From: an uncultured Spartobacteria bacterium
Lineage (GTDB): Bacteria; Verrucomicrobiota; Verrucomicrobiia; Chthoniobacterales; Chthoniobacteraceae
Assembly (NCBI GenBank): GCA_903882875.1
Contig: CAIRYQ010000068.1
Location: 1 to 64,000, forward strand
Length of the DNA: 64,000 bases
Direction: 5' to 3'
Made by a program: the position numbers and the translations under genes
The notes under the pieces: generated by a model
The model's database searches: none
Told to the model about the DNA's origin: nothing
The model's input: only the letters and a program-made list of their open reading frames with translations
Part shown: one piece after another, positions 55,200-64,000 of the stretch
Position numbering within the stretch: position 1 is the stretch's first letter
How the letters are laid out: every line of letters begins with the position of its first letter

Positions 55200-56459
55200 A
55201 TGGCCAAACACATCGAAATGCCCAAGCTCGCCGACACCATGACCGAGGGCACGGTCGTCAAATGGCGCGTGAAAGAAGGCGACCAAGTTGCGACTGGAGA
55301 CGTGGTCGCCGAAGTCGAGACGGACAAGGCAACGATGGAAATGGAATCGTTCGACGACGGCATCGTCCACAAGCTGCTCGTCGCTGCCGGACAAAAAGTC
55401 CCGTGTGGCACGCCCATCATATTGCTGCTTGGAAAAAATGAGCAGGCTCCTGCGGACGGGTCGCTTCCCGCTGTCGCAGCGAAACAGGCCGTCGCGGCAG
55501 CGGCGGGTGGTGCCCCGGCATCATCCGGCGCTGCGACCGCCGTCGCACATGCGTCTGGCTCTCGTGCCGCGACCTCGACTTCCGGCTCGCGTGTGAAGGC
55601 TTCGCCGCTCGCGAGGAAGATCGCCGCTGCGCAAGGTGTGAATCTTTCCACGCTCCGTGGCAGCGGCCCAAGCGGGCGCATCGTCGCGCGCGATGTGGAA
55701 AATGCTCCCGTCGTCACCGGCAGCGGCCCCTCCGTCCCCGTTGTCCCACCTGTCCCTGCGGGCATCGGCGACACCGTCATCCCGCTCAGCGGGATGCGCC
55801 GCGTGATCGCCGAACGCCTGCTCTCCAGCAAGACGCACCTCCCGCATTTCTACCTCACGATCGAAGTGGACGCCGCGCCGCTGATGAAACTCCGCGCCGA
55901 GGCAAACTCCGCCGCGGAAACCTCCGGCGGGCAGAAGCTCACCGTGAACGACTTCGTGCTCAAGGCCGTCGTCACCGCCGCGCAGAAAGTCCCGCAGGTG
56001 AACGCGAGCTTCGCCGGCGACTCAATCATCCAATACGCCTCGGTGAACCTCAGCGTCGCCGTCGCCGTTGAGGAGGGGCTCGTCACTCCCGTCATCCGCG
56101 ATGCGCAGAAAAAATCACTCCGCGAAATCAGCGAGGCCGTGAAGGATCTTGCGACACGCGCTCGCAACAAAAAGCTGAAGCCGGACGAGTACGTCGGCGG
56201 CACGATCACCGTCTCAAACCTCGGCGCTTACGGCATCGAACAGTTCTGCGCGATCATCAATCCGCCGCAGGCGCTCATCCTCGCAGTCGGCGCGATCGTG
56301 AAAAAGCCCGTCGTCGGTCCCGGTGATACCATCGTCGTCGGCCAGCGCGTGAGCATCACGCTCAGCGCAGATCACCGCGTCGTGGACGGCGCAGTCGGCG
56401 CAAACTACCTCGGCGAACTCAAGAAGCTCCTCGAGTCCCCCGCGTTAATGCTGATGTAG
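55200..56459 (+). CDS. pdhC: Pyruvate dehydrogenase E2 (dihydrolipoamide acetyltransferase)
   Basis: E2 carries acetyl groups on a lipoyl arm and transfers them to CoA. The 419-residue protein has one N-terminal lipoyl domain with the lipoylated lysine in VETDKATMEME and an Ala/Ser-rich linker. A peripheral E1/E3-binding domain follows (ASPLARKIAAAQGVNLSTL). The catalytic domain contains LSADHRVVDGAVGANYLGEL, with the HxxxDG active site. The start MAKHIEMPKLADTM at 55200 is typical. The stop codon lies within a 26-bp inverted repeat shared with the convergent gene. Confidence 0.95.
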   Translation: MAKHIEMPKLADTMTEGTVVKWRVKEGDQVATGDVVAEVETDKATMEMESFDDGIVHKLLVAAGQKVPCGTPIILLLGKNEQAPADGSLPAVAAKQAVAAAAGGAPASSGAATAVAHASGSRAATSTSGSRVKASPLARKIAAAQGVNLSTLRGSGPSGRIVARDVENAPVVTGSGPSVPVVPPVPAGIGDTVIPLSGMRRVIAERLLSSKTHLPHFYLTIEVDAAPLMKLRAEANSAAETSGGQKLTVNDFVLKAVVTAAQKVPQVNASFAGDSIIQYASVNLSVAVAVEEGLVTPVIRDAQKKSLREISEAVKDLATRARNKKLKPDEYVGGTITVSNLGAYGIEQFCAIINPPQALILAVGAIVKKPVVGPGDTIVVGQRVSITLSADHRVVDGAVGANYLGELKKLLESPALMLM

Positions 56460-56540
56460 CCGCCGACGGAAGGAGGCGGGCTGATCCCGCTGCAATGCCA
56501 TTGTGATGAAGTTTGCCCGCCTCCTTCCGTCGGCGGCTAC
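56456..56540. repeat. 26-bp perfect inverted repeat spanning two convergent stop codons
   Basis: The arms at 56456-56481 and 56515-56540 are exact complements (left arm begins GTAGCCGCCGACGGAAGG) around a 33-nt loop. The TAG stop of the E2 gene lies in the left arm and the TAG stop of the FAD oxidoreductase in the right arm. On the plus strand the right arm is followed by TTTTTAAG, so it should work as a terminator for the E2 transcript. On the minus strand it has no T-run. Confidence 0.93.
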
Positions 56541-58432
56541 TTTTTAAGCGCCCACGCCTTCCGCAGCCACTCACCGCGCGTGAGTTCACCATCGGCCTTC
56601 GACAGCGAATCCGCCGCGATGCCGAGCTTCTCCGCGAGCGCGCTCCACTTCGCGGCAGTCGTGTCATCGAGCACGCGATCCAATTTCGCGGCGTGATTTG
56701 GAAATGCCTCGTAGTACTGGCCGTGAAGATTTTTCCCGCGCTGACCGGGCTTCGCGGGCATCGGCGCGAGGCCGTGCAATCCGCCCGCCGTTCCCCACCA
56801 CTGCACCGCTGCGAAATCCGCATGACCCTGCGGCACGTCGCTCACGTAGATCGTCGCCGCGCCATTCTCACGCAAACGCACCTGCAGTTCGGGCACGCGC
56901 ACCTGCTGCACAGTCGTGTGCGCTGCATGCGCGAGATGCGCGGCGTGACCGGAGGCTTCGCCGAGCGACATCCAGATCGGTTCGAGCCGCAGTGCGCAGA
57001 AGCCGACGTGCGACGCACTCACCGGCCCCGGCGCGAGCAGGTTCTCGATTTGCTTTGGCACCAGCACGCCGTACGGGATTTGGTAAGGCGACACCTGTTT
57101 GTAAAACTCACCCGTGTGCTTTCCGCCGAAGCGCGAGCCTTCGTGCGACGTGCCGTGGCAGTTCGGCCCGTAATCGCCGATCGCGATCGCATCGCTCCGC
57201 AGCACGGCGCGCGCATCATCCGGCGCATGGTCGGTGTCGTGCTCGGTGAAGACATACGCGCCGATCATGCGGCGTGCCTCCCGCACGTAGAGTTGCGGCG
57301 GGAGATGCGCGTTGTCGTCGTATTCGTCGCGGCACCAGCCCCACGAGCGCGCCTCGTCGCGGAACTTCGCAGGCACCGCGGGATCATTCTGCAAAAACCA
57401 GAGCAGCCCCACATCCCAGCGGAGGTGTTCGTCGAACACGCGCTGCCGCGCTTGCGCGAGTCCGGTCGGTGAATACGGCACCTCGGGTTTCACAGCCGGT
57501 TCCGGCGCACTGCGCACCGCTGCACCGCCGCCACCGTCGGGCCATTCGAGGTTTTCTCCCGGCAGCGAAAGCCGCACGATGCCGCCCGACACGTCGTTCA
57601 GATCGTATTTTCCATTCGGCAGCGGCGGAGTCTGCGCCTTGAAAAGACAGCCGTTCGGATAGCCGAAGACGGTCTTCACCTTGCCGCTCTTCAGCAACGG
57701 AAGCACGCCGGCGAAATCCTCGCGCTGATAGCCTTTCGGCTTTTTCGGCATCACGCGGTTCGCAGGATCCTGCGTGGCAGTGAGGCGGAAATTGTAGGCT
57801 TGCACCTGCGCATCCTCCTGCTCCGGCGCGAGCGATTCGTTGTATTCGTCACGGCCCTCACGCCCGACTCGGTAAGGAACTTTCGCCGCGGCGATCAGAT
57901 CGCCCTCGTAGGTCGCGTCAATGTAGTAGTCCGCCGTGACCGTCAGCGTCGTGCGGCCGTCGTTCTCGATGAGCGCGACGAGTCCGATGGAGCTGCCCTC
58001 CGCATCACCCGAGAGCCGCGTGCCGAAGACGCGGCGGTTTTTCCAAAGCGTGATGTTCGGCTGCTCGGCGAGCATCTTCTCAAACACCGCGAGGTTCACC
58101 TTCGGCTCCGCAAAGACGCCGTGCCAGCAGTCGCGCACCTGCGGCGAGTCCGTGCCGAACGCATCGCGGTAGTGCTGCTCGACGCGTTTTGTGAATTTCA
58201 AATACGCGCCCGTGAGCCCCTCGACGGTGCGGAAATCCGTGTGCGAAAGCCCGCACGTGATCATCCCGCCGATGCGATCCGTCGGCTCGACGAGCAGCAC
58301 CTTTTCACCGTCCTCCGCCGCGGCAATCGCAGCCGCGATGCCCGCGGGCGTCGCACCATAGACGAGGACATTCGGATCCTGTGCATGAAGAACCGTGGCG
58401 GCGAGCAGCAGGATGGCGATGATGCGCAACAT
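56537..58432 (-). CDS. Secreted FAD-dependent oxidoreductase (FAD_oxidored family)
   Basis: The 631-residue protein has a signal peptide (MLRIIAILLLAATVLHA), then an FAD-binding start VLVYGATPAGIAAAIAAAEDG. It also has VEPTDRIGGMITCGLSHTD, DYYIDATYEGDLIAAA and a late APGPVSASHVGFCALRLEP. This is the exported, PF12831-type family abundant in Verrucomicrobia and Planctomycetes, sometimes labelled xanthan lyase-like. The substrate is unknown; neighbouring genes give no polysaccharide context. It is divergent from the glycosyltransferase-like gene and ends inside the long inverted repeat. Confidence 0.85.
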   Translation of the reverse strand: MLRIIAILLLAATVLHAQDPNVLVYGATPAGIAAAIAAAEDGEKVLLVEPTDRIGGMITCGLSHTDFRTVEGLTGAYLKFTKRVEQHYRDAFGTDSPQVRDCWHGVFAEPKVNLAVFEKMLAEQPNITLWKNRRVFGTRLSGDAEGSSIGLVALIENDGRTTLTVTADYYIDATYEGDLIAAAKVPYRVGREGRDEYNESLAPEQEDAQVQAYNFRLTATQDPANRVMPKKPKGYQREDFAGVLPLLKSGKVKTVFGYPNGCLFKAQTPPLPNGKYDLNDVSGGIVRLSLPGENLEWPDGGGGAAVRSAPEPAVKPEVPYSPTGLAQARQRVFDEHLRWDVGLLWFLQNDPAVPAKFRDEARSWGWCRDEYDDNAHLPPQLYVREARRMIGAYVFTEHDTDHAPDDARAVLRSDAIAIGDYGPNCHGTSHEGSRFGGKHTGEFYKQVSPYQIPYGVLVPKQIENLLAPGPVSASHVGFCALRLEPIWMSLGEASGHAAHLAHAAHTTVQQVRVPELQVRLRENGAATIYVSDVPQGHADFAAVQWWGTAGGLHGLAPMPAKPGQRGKNLHGQYYEAFPNHAAKLDRVLDDTTAAKWSALAEKLGIAADSLSKADGELTRGEWLRKAWALKK

Positions 58433-58531
58433 GGCCGTGTGGTATTGCCGCACGGCGGCGCGCTGACAAGATTGGAGCGCGCGACGCTTGTGCTTGGAAG
58501 TGCGCGCGGGCTTCGCGATGCTGCGCGCCAC

Positions 58532-59497
58532 ATGCAACTTGCCGTGCTCAATCCCGGTGGACACGATCCCGAGCAGTCGTTTCTCGACGGAGCCGGTGCG
58601 CCCGATCCGCGCATCCATTCGCCCGTGAATTACCACGCATACGCGGCCTGCACGCGCGGCGCATTTTTCCGCGACGCAAAAAGGATCCCCGATGAGATGC
58701 GCGCGGTGCTCATTCTTTTGCGCACCGATTTGAAGACCGCGATCTCGGCGGTGAAATCACTCAGGGCGCAGGGTCGGGTCGTCGCGATCTCGTGCAAGGA
58801 AAGCGGGCAGCACCAGATTGCGAAGCAGCTCGACTCGGCGGCGCACGTCGCGATGTTTCGCGAACTTTGCGCGCTGGCGGACGGCGCGCTGAGCAGCACG
58901 CCGGAGCTGGTGCAGCTCTACCGCGCCGCGGGTGCGAAGCTCACGGAGTTCATCCCGACGCCGTATCCTGTGGACGATGCGCGCTGGGATTTTTCGCGTC
59001 CGCTTGCGGAGCGATCGGGGATTTTCATCGGCACGCGCGAGTGGAACGTGCCGTCGCGCAATCATGCGGCGGCGCTGCTGCGCGCGTGTTCGCTCGGAGT
59101 GCCGGTGACGGTGTTCAATCACGATGGACGCGCGGGCAGGAAGAAGCTGGACGCGCTCGGCTGCGCTTCGCTGTGCGTGATCGAAAGCAAACTTCCGTAT
59201 CCCGATTACCTGCGCGAGATGGCGAAGTGCCGCGTGGTCTTCCAGCTCGATGCCAGCGCGGTGCCGGGGCAGGTCGCGGGCGATGCGCTGCTGTGCCGGA
59301 TGCCGTGCATCGGCGGCAACGGCGCGGTGGATCAAGTGGCGTTCAGCCGCAATGCGAATCTCGAATCGCTGCTGCGCGATGATGCGGCGTGGCACGATGC
59401 CATCGAAACGTCACAGGCGCGTGCGCGCGAGTCGCTCAGCTTTTCCGCGGGTGCCGCACGGCTGCGGGAATTTTTCAGCACGCTCGCCGCGGCTTAA
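58532..59497 (+). CDS. Glycosyltransferase-like (GT-B type) protein
   Basis: The 321-residue protein has no signal peptide. Its C-terminal half has a GT-B glycosyltransferase look: SGIFIGTREWNVPSRNHAAA, YPDYLREMAKCRVVFQLD and a donor-site-like DALLCRMPCIGGNGAVDQ. The N-terminal half resembles a Rossmann-like domain with RAVLILLRTDLKTAISAVKS. The start at 58532 (MQLAVLNPGGHDPEQ) is supported by continuous, well-composed sequence from that point. A later ATG (MRAVLILL) is possible. The sugar donor and acceptor cannot be stated. Confidence 0.65.
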   Translation: MQLAVLNPGGHDPEQSFLDGAGAPDPRIHSPVNYHAYAACTRGAFFRDAKRIPDEMRAVLILLRTDLKTAISAVKSLRAQGRVVAISCKESGQHQIAKQLDSAAHVAMFRELCALADGALSSTPELVQLYRAAGAKLTEFIPTPYPVDDARWDFSRPLAERSGIFIGTREWNVPSRNHAAALLRACSLGVPVTVFNHDGRAGRKKLDALGCASLCVIESKLPYPDYLREMAKCRVVFQLDASAVPGQVAGDALLCRMPCIGGNGAVDQVAFSRNANLESLLRDDAAWHDAIETSQARARESLSFSAGAARLREFFSTLAAA

Positions 59498-59504
59498 CCG
59501 CGGG

Positions 59505-60728
59505 CTACTGCAGCACGTGTTCGCGCGGGACTCCGTAGAGCTCGAAGGTGCGCAGGATGGTGTCCTCGATGAGATTGTTCGGGCAGCTCGCGCCGGCGGT
59601 GATGCCGATGGTCGCGGGCGATGCGGGCAGCCAGCCTTCGGTCGTCACTTCGTGGCTGGCGTGCTGGTTGAAATGCACGATGTGGTCGCGTGATTCGAGC
59701 TTGCCGGCGTTGCGGATGAAATACGTGGGCAGCAGCGCCTCGCCCATTTCCGCGAGGTGCGAGGTGTTCGAGCTGTTGTAGCCGCCGATGACGAGCAGCA
59801 GGTCCATTTTCTTTTGCAGCATGTCCTTCAGCGCGTCCTGCCGCTCCTGCGTCGCGCCGCAGATGGTGTCGAAGAAGCGGTAGTTTTCCTTCACGCCATT
59901 CTCGCCATCGCGATCACGGACGGCGGCCATGATGCGCTTCTGCACTTCCTCGGTCTCGCCGCGCATCATCGTGGTCTGGTTTGCGACGCCGACGCGGCGC
60001 AGATGTTTGTCGGGATCAAAACCGGGGCTGTACGCACCCTCGAAGCGTTTCAGGAATGCCGCGCGGTCGCCGCCCTTGCGGATGTAGTTGCAGACGAAAT
60101 CGGTGTCATCAAGCGAGAGGACAACGAGGTAGTGGCCCTTGCTTTCGTGAACGGCGCGGCTCGCGGTGGCTCGCGTCTCCTCGTGCGAGGCCTTGCCGTG
60201 GATGATGCTCGTCATGTCCTCGGCGGCGTTTTGCTTCACGCGTTTCCACACGCTCATCACGTCGCCGCACGTCGTGTCCACGATCTGCACGCCGCGTTCC
60301 TTCAGCCGCGCGAGTGTCGTCACACTGGTGCCGAATGCGGGGACGATGACGACATCCTCGGGACCGATGTCGTCCACATTCGCCTCGCCCTTGCTGTCGA
60401 GGATGTTCACGACGCCCATGTCGGCGATCTGCCGGTTCACCTCGGGATTGTGGATGATTTCGCCGAGGATGAAGACGCGCTTGTCGGCGAAAACCTTGCG
60501 CGCCGCATATGCGAGATCGATTGCGCGCTCGACGCCGTAGCAGAAGCCGAACTGCTTCGCGAGGTGGACGGTCACGCCGTCCACCGTGAGCGTGCCACCG
60601 GCGGCGCGGATGCGCTCGACGACTTCGCTGCGGTAGTGCGACTCGACCTGCGACTGCACGGCGGCCATGACATCGGGCGTGCGGAGGTTGACGCGTTTGG
60701 CGGGCACTGGCGTGGTGGTCGTGGACAT
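59505..60728 (-). CDS. ispH: 4-hydroxy-3-methylbut-2-enyl diphosphate reductase, long form
   Basis: IspH makes IPP and DMAPP in the final step of the MEP isoprenoid pathway using a [4Fe-4S] cluster. The three cluster cysteines lie in FGFCYGVERA (Cys63), DTTCGDVMSV (Cys154) and GASCPNNLIE (about Cys382). The conserved HNPEV and the GYNSSNTSHL phosphate-binding segment are present. At 407 residues it belongs to the long cyanobacterial/plant-like type rather than the form of about 310 residues. The start MSTTTTPVPAKR at 60728 is chosen. It ends 7 bp from the convergent glycosyltransferase-like gene. Confidence 0.95.
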   Translation of the reverse strand: MSTTTTPVPAKRVNLRTPDVMAAVQSQVESHYRSEVVERIRAAGGTLTVDGVTVHLAKQFGFCYGVERAIDLAYAARKVFADKRVFILGEIIHNPEVNRQIADMGVVNILDSKGEANVDDIGPEDVVIVPAFGTSVTTLARLKERGVQIVDTTCGDVMSVWKRVKQNAAEDMTSIIHGKASHEETRATASRAVHESKGHYLVVLSLDDTDFVCNYIRKGGDRAAFLKRFEGAYSPGFDPDKHLRRVGVANQTTMMRGETEEVQKRIMAAVRDRDGENGVKENYRFFDTICGATQERQDALKDMLQKKMDLLLVIGGYNSSNTSHLAEMGEALLPTYFIRNAGKLESRDHIVHFNQHASHEVTTEGWLPASPATIGITAGASCPNNLIEDTILRTFELYGVPREHVLQ

Positions 60729-60754
60729 TGGGAGCGAAGCGTAGCTGCGGTTTT

Positions 60755-60795
60755 GAAAAAGGAAAGGCGTCCGCAACTCACGTCGCGGACGCCTT
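60755..60795 (-). terminator. Rho-independent terminator of the L,D-transpeptidase gene
   Basis: AAAGGCGTCCGC (60763-60774) pairs perfectly with GCGGACGCCTTT (60784-60795) around a 9-nt loop. On the minus strand it is followed by CCTTTTTC. It lies 25 bp beyond the transpeptidase stop and just ahead of ispH. Confidence 0.88.
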
Positions 60796-60819
60796 TGAAA
60801 GAACGAGGCCGGGAAAAAG

Positions 60820-61425
60820 CTATTCGTTCACGAGCAATGTGCCGGCGGGATCCTTGAACCACGCGGAGGACATCATGAATCCGCGATCCGGATCGGGATC
60901 ATTGCGCTGATCGAGCTTGCGGACGAGGTGGCCGTATTTTGCGTCCTCCGGCAGCGAGCTTGCGATGGTCACCGGCGTGCCCACATGCACGAGTGCGAAA
61001 AGCCGTGCGGCGGCCTCCTTGTGCAGGCGCACGCAGCCGTGCGTGTGCGGCTCGGACCAGACGAAGCCTTCGTGGAAGCCATAAGCGGGCGCAAATTCAC
61101 ACCAGTACGCCATCGGGTAGCCGGCGTCCGGCTCGCTCTGGCGGCGGCGCGTCTTGTCCTTGTTGAAGATGTGGAACTCGCCATGCGGCGTAGGCGTGCC
61201 GGGCTTGCCGACATTGCCCTGCACGGCCATGAGCAGGCGGTCGCCTTCCATGACGTAGATGTGCTGCGTGGACGTGGAGAGCTTCACACGGACTGCGGAG
61301 GGATTGTGCGGCGCGAGGGCCTTGACGGAGTAGGAGCCGAAGGAGCGCCCGATCTGGTTGCTCGCGCAGCCGGAGAGGAGCGCGAGACCGCTGAGAGCGA
61401 TGACAGTGTGGAAGAGGTTTTTCAT
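60820..61425 (-). CDS. L,D-transpeptidase (YkuD) lipoprotein
   Basis: The 201-residue protein has a lipoprotein signal ending LLSGC (Cys20). A YkuD domain follows with IYVMEGDRLLMAVQGNVGKPGTPTP (strands plus the GTPTPHGEF motif) and the catalytic SEPHTHGCVRL, where Cys131 is the nucleophile. Such enzymes make 3-3 peptidoglycan cross-links or attach proteins to the wall. A lipid anchor places it at a membrane facing the wall. It is divergent from the PrsW-type gene across about 140 bp. Confidence 0.9.
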   Translation of the reverse strand: MKNLFHTVIALSGLALLSGCASNQIGRSFGSYSVKALAPHNPSAVRVKLSTSTQHIYVMEGDRLLMAVQGNVGKPGTPTPHGEFHIFNKDKTRRRQSEPDAGYPMAYWCEFAPAYGFHEGFVWSEPHTHGCVRLHKEAAARLFALVHVGTPVTIASSLPEDAKYGHLVRKLDQRNDPDPDRGFMMSSAWFKDPAGTLLVNE

Positions 61426-61566
61426 CAGGCCCGGAAGAAAGTCAGTTCGGTCGGCATTGTCAAACGCACGTGTTCGGGCGACTGCAGCGGAATCATTCCG
61501 GGAGGAAGGAGTGATGCGCAGAAATTCCCGGCGCGTTTGGCAAAGGCACTGCTTGGCAGGATGGAG

Positions 61567-63261
61567 ATGAACCACAGCGAACAGCCGGATCCCGCGCCTT
61601 TCCCCACGAGGGCAAAGGCGGACATTGATGGCTGGCGCGTGCGGCTTTATTTCTGGAGCCGCGATCCGCACATCCTGATCTGGATTGCTGTGATCATCAT
61701 CGGTGTCGGCGTGGCGCTCGGCAAAATGTGGCAGCCGGACGATCCAATGGCCCGGCTTGAGGAGACGATGCGGGAATTCCGCGCGCGGATGAGCGACGCA
61801 GCGCAGCAGGGGAGCATGTCGCGCGGGCGCGTGGATCTCGGCGCGGAACTACTGAAGGCGAAGCCCGACATCGGGCGCGTGCTCACGGCGCTGGAGTCGT
61901 GCAACCGCCACGAGCCGCAGGCGATCGCAAATGTGACCCTCGCACTGCAAAAGGCGAATCTCGCGCTCACCGATCGGAATCTCGCATTCGCCCACTGGCA
62001 GAGCCTCTGTTCGCATCTCGATGAGCCGGGAGCGGACTTGCTCTATTTTTCGAGCCTCGCAAAGCCGCCCGCGTATGCGAACGAACTCGTCGGCGATTTT
62101 GCGATGCACGCGCGGCAGCCCGAACGTGCGCTCTCCTGCTACACGCGCGAGATCGCGCTGCGGCCTGACGATGTGATCCTTCGGAAAAAAATCCTCTCGG
62201 CGCACCGTCAGCGCAACGACCTCGCAGCCATCGCGCAGCTCGCGCGCGACCCGGCTTACGCCAGCCTGCTCGATGTGCGTACGCGCCTGCTGGCCGCGAT
62301 GCGCGGGCACGACTGGAAAGTCGTGTGGACCGTCCTGCTTGAAATGCAGAAGGACAGCCATTCGGACAGAATCCCGATCATCCTCACATGCATCGCGGGC
62401 GGTGTGTGGCTCATCCTCACATGGCAGATGGGGCAGCCGCGCGGACTGTTTTCTTTCATCATCTGGGCGCCGCTGATCGCCATCCCGCTTGGCGCGCTCA
62501 GCACACTGCCGGTGCTGTTCCTCGACGCTTACGAATCCGAAGTCTGGGGGCTGAAACACACCGGCCTGTTTTTTCAGGACTGCCTCTTTTTCCTCGCGGG
62601 CGTCGGCCTGCGCGAGGAGCTGTGCAAGCTCGTGTGCTTCCTGCCGTTCGTGCCCGTGCTGCTGCTCCGCAAGAACCGGCTGGAGATGCTCCTCGTCGCG
62701 GGCGCGGTCGGCCTCGGTTTTGCGATCGAGGAAAATGTGAGCTACTTCCGCACGAGCACGCCGGCGAATGCCTTCGCGCGCTTCCTCACCGCGAATTTCT
62801 TCCACCTCGCGGCGACGGGACTCATCGGTCTTTCGTTGTGCGACTCGCTGCGCGACCTGCGGAAAAAATGGTGGCACTTCCCGTGCATGTTCATCGCGGT
62901 CGCGACGGCGCACGGTTTTTACGACGCCTTCATCAGCACGCCGGGCAAGCTTTTCAGCACGCTCGGCTGCTCGTGCTTCATCCTGCTTTCGCTCGCGTTC
63001 TTCCGGCAGATGGCGCGGGAGCGCGGCGCGGCGACCGATCAGCTTTTTCCCGCGGCGACTCTCACCGTGGGGCTTTCCGTGCTCATCGCAGCGATCATCG
63101 CCACGGCATCCATGACACTCGGCCTCACGCTCGCGCTCGTCACCGTGCTCATCGGCGGGCTGTCGCTCACGCTCTTTGTGTGGATGTTTTTCATCCTCTT
63201 CCAGTACGGCCTCCGAGACGAGGAGGAGCCCGCACTTTCTCCCGCACCCGCACAGAACTGA
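61567..63261 (+). CDS. PrsW-type intramembrane protease
   Basis: The 564-residue protein has an N-terminal membrane helix and a roughly 200-residue helical, TPR-like soluble part (ERALSCYTREIALRPDDV). A multi-helix PrsW domain follows, with the conserved EELCK (Glu350), FAIEENVSYF (Glu388), NFFHLAATG and AHGFYDA motifs that hold the proposed active-site Glu and His residues. PrsW proteases cleave anti-sigma factors; no sigma/anti-sigma pair is adjacent. The start could also be the ATG at 61561. A 6-bp gap leads to the next membrane-protein gene. Confidence 0.88.
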   Translation: MNHSEQPDPAPFPTRAKADIDGWRVRLYFWSRDPHILIWIAVIIIGVGVALGKMWQPDDPMARLEETMREFRARMSDAAQQGSMSRGRVDLGAELLKAKPDIGRVLTALESCNRHEPQAIANVTLALQKANLALTDRNLAFAHWQSLCSHLDEPGADLLYFSSLAKPPAYANELVGDFAMHARQPERALSCYTREIALRPDDVILRKKILSAHRQRNDLAAIAQLARDPAYASLLDVRTRLLAAMRGHDWKVVWTVLLEMQKDSHSDRIPIILTCIAGGVWLILTWQMGQPRGLFSFIIWAPLIAIPLGALSTLPVLFLDAYESEVWGLKHTGLFFQDCLFFLAGVGLREELCKLVCFLPFVPVLLLRKNRLEMLLVAGAVGLGFAIEENVSYFRTSTPANAFARFLTANFFHLAATGLIGLSLCDSLRDLRKKWWHFPCMFIAVATAHGFYDAFISTPGKLFSTLGCSCFILLSLAFFRQMARERGAATDQLFPAATLTVGLSVLIAAIIATASMTLGLTLALVTVLIGGLSLTLFVWMFFILFQYGLRDEEEPALSPAPAQN

Positions 63262-63266
63262 CTGCC

Positions 63267-63857
63267 ATGCTCGACACCATCCTCGCAGCCGTCGCCATTC
63301 TCGGCGGACTCGCCACGCTCCACGGAAATTACCGGCTCATCCGCGACGTCGCCCACGAGAAGCCCGTGCGGCGCTACATCAGCCTGTGCGTTGCTCCGAT
63401 CCTGATCCTCACCACGCTCATCCGCCACTACCGTCGCGCGAAAAAGGGCGCATTCATCGCGATGGCCGGCCTGTGGCTCATGGTGCCGTTCTTCGGCAAC
63501 CGGCTTTGGGAAAAGCAGACCGCCGCCATCGAATCCGCGCAGGGGCGGAACCACGACGCGGAGGAGACTCTCGCCGATGCGGACGAAGAAGACGCCTCAT
63601 CCGCACACGGAGGGCAGCGGGGCCAACCGCCACAGGATCGCAGGCTGGCGGAAAAGGAAAAGCTCGTGAACCAGATCAACGCGCGCCTTTCATGGTGGCA
63701 CCAGCAGCTCCAGGGACGCCGCGCCTCGCTCGACACGAACAACGCGCACGCCGTGCGCGAATTCAACGCGGACGCCGCCGCCTATGCGAGCTTCAACGAA
63801 ATCGCGAAGGCAAAAAATCAGGAGCTGCTCACGATGAAATCAATCGCGAAGCGATAG
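63267..63857 (+). CDS. Hypothetical small membrane protein
   Basis: The 196-residue product has an N-terminal hydrophobic segment (LDTILAAVAILGGLATL), two further ones (ISLCVAPILILTTLI and AMAGLWLMVPFFG), then a charged soluble tail. The tail has a coiled-coil-like region (RRLAEKEKLVNQINARLSWWHQQL). I do not recognise the family. It starts 6 bp after the PrsW-type gene on the same strand, so the two are probably co-transcribed. Confidence 0.7.
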   Translation: MLDTILAAVAILGGLATLHGNYRLIRDVAHEKPVRRYISLCVAPILILTTLIRHYRRAKKGAFIAMAGLWLMVPFFGNRLWEKQTAAIESAQGRNHDAEETLADADEEDASSAHGGQRGQPPQDRRLAEKEKLVNQINARLSWWHQQLQGRRASLDTNNAHAVREFNADAAAYASFNEIAKAKNQELLTMKSIAKR

Positions 63858-64000
63858 GCGGACACTGCTGCAAAATTCCACGGATTGCGGGATGGTGAAC
63901 CGCGCATTTCACGAATGGGCGCGGACGAAAAATCCCATCGAAAAACAGTCCGTGTCACCATTGAAATCTGAGGTGAGCTTCTTCCTCCTCGCAGTGGTCC

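Noticed and set aside
1-64000. CRISPR arrays, rRNA and tRNA genes
   Set aside because: No regularly spaced direct repeats, no rRNA-like stretch and no cloverleaf with a CCA-compatible acceptor stem was recognised when reading the window. A dedicated tRNA search was not possible here.

Overview
The window is GC-rich bacterial chromosome with densely packed genes on both strands and little mobile DNA. The gene content suggests Verrucomicrobiota, perhaps a Chthoniobacter-like soil or sediment lineage. Pointers are the gliding-type ABC/GldG/DUF4340 block with a giant DUF4175-like membrane protein, ExbB/ExbD flanked by very long TPR proteins, an RRM protein with a glycine tail, long-form IspH, and a CLC-F/CrcB/DUF190 fluoride island. 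This placement is inferred from gene content; no rRNA or tRNA gene was seen to confirm it.

Layout. 0-5.6 kb: a nonsense-interrupted secreted protein, a SirB1-type protein, RNase III, rhamnulokinase, a MarR regulator and an Mrp ATPase. 6-20.3 kb: one long plus-strand array. It begins with an ABC exporter ATPase and permease, a GldG-like protein and a DUF4340 protein. It continues with a small secreted protein and a 1192-residue membrane/coiled-coil protein. It ends in a translationally coupled trio: a SagB-type nitroreductase with a lipoprotein signal, an OYE-barrel/GltD-like fusion, and a YcaO enzyme. This trio is the strongest candidate for an undescribed pathway. 20.6-32.9 kb: RRM protein, ABC-F ATPase, endonuclease III, a small lipoprotein, two giant TPR proteins flanking ExbB/ExbD, and SecG with a very long Pro/Ala/Lys/Glu tail.

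33-43 kb: sugar and acetate metabolism (aldose 1-epimerase, glucose dehydrogenase, a cyclase-family hydrolase, acetyl-CoA synthetase). A LysR regulator and a frameshifted amidohydrolase are divergent from an SsuABC-type importer. 43-47 kb: a fluoride-resistance operon read leftwards from a fluoride riboswitch. It encodes a CLC-F antiporter fused to a DUF190-like domain, CrcB, stand-alone DUF190, a TGA-interrupted two-helix ORF and an EamA protein. 47-59.5 kb: pyruvate dehydrogenase E1 beta and alpha, two tandem thymidylate-kinase-like proteins, cytidine deaminase, MnmG, a dead IS1595-type element, a 4HBT thioesterase, the PDH E2 subunit, an exported FAD oxidoreductase and a glycosyltransferase-like protein. 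59.5-64 kb: IspH, an L,D-transpeptidase lipoprotein, a PrsW-type protease and a small membrane protein.

Several intergenic gaps carry long, near-perfect inverted repeats with 33-42 nt loops (35.5, 49.3, 51.0 and 56.5 kb). One has both flanking stop codons inside its arms. The many long open frames lying antisense to real genes are products of GC-biased codon use and are left out.
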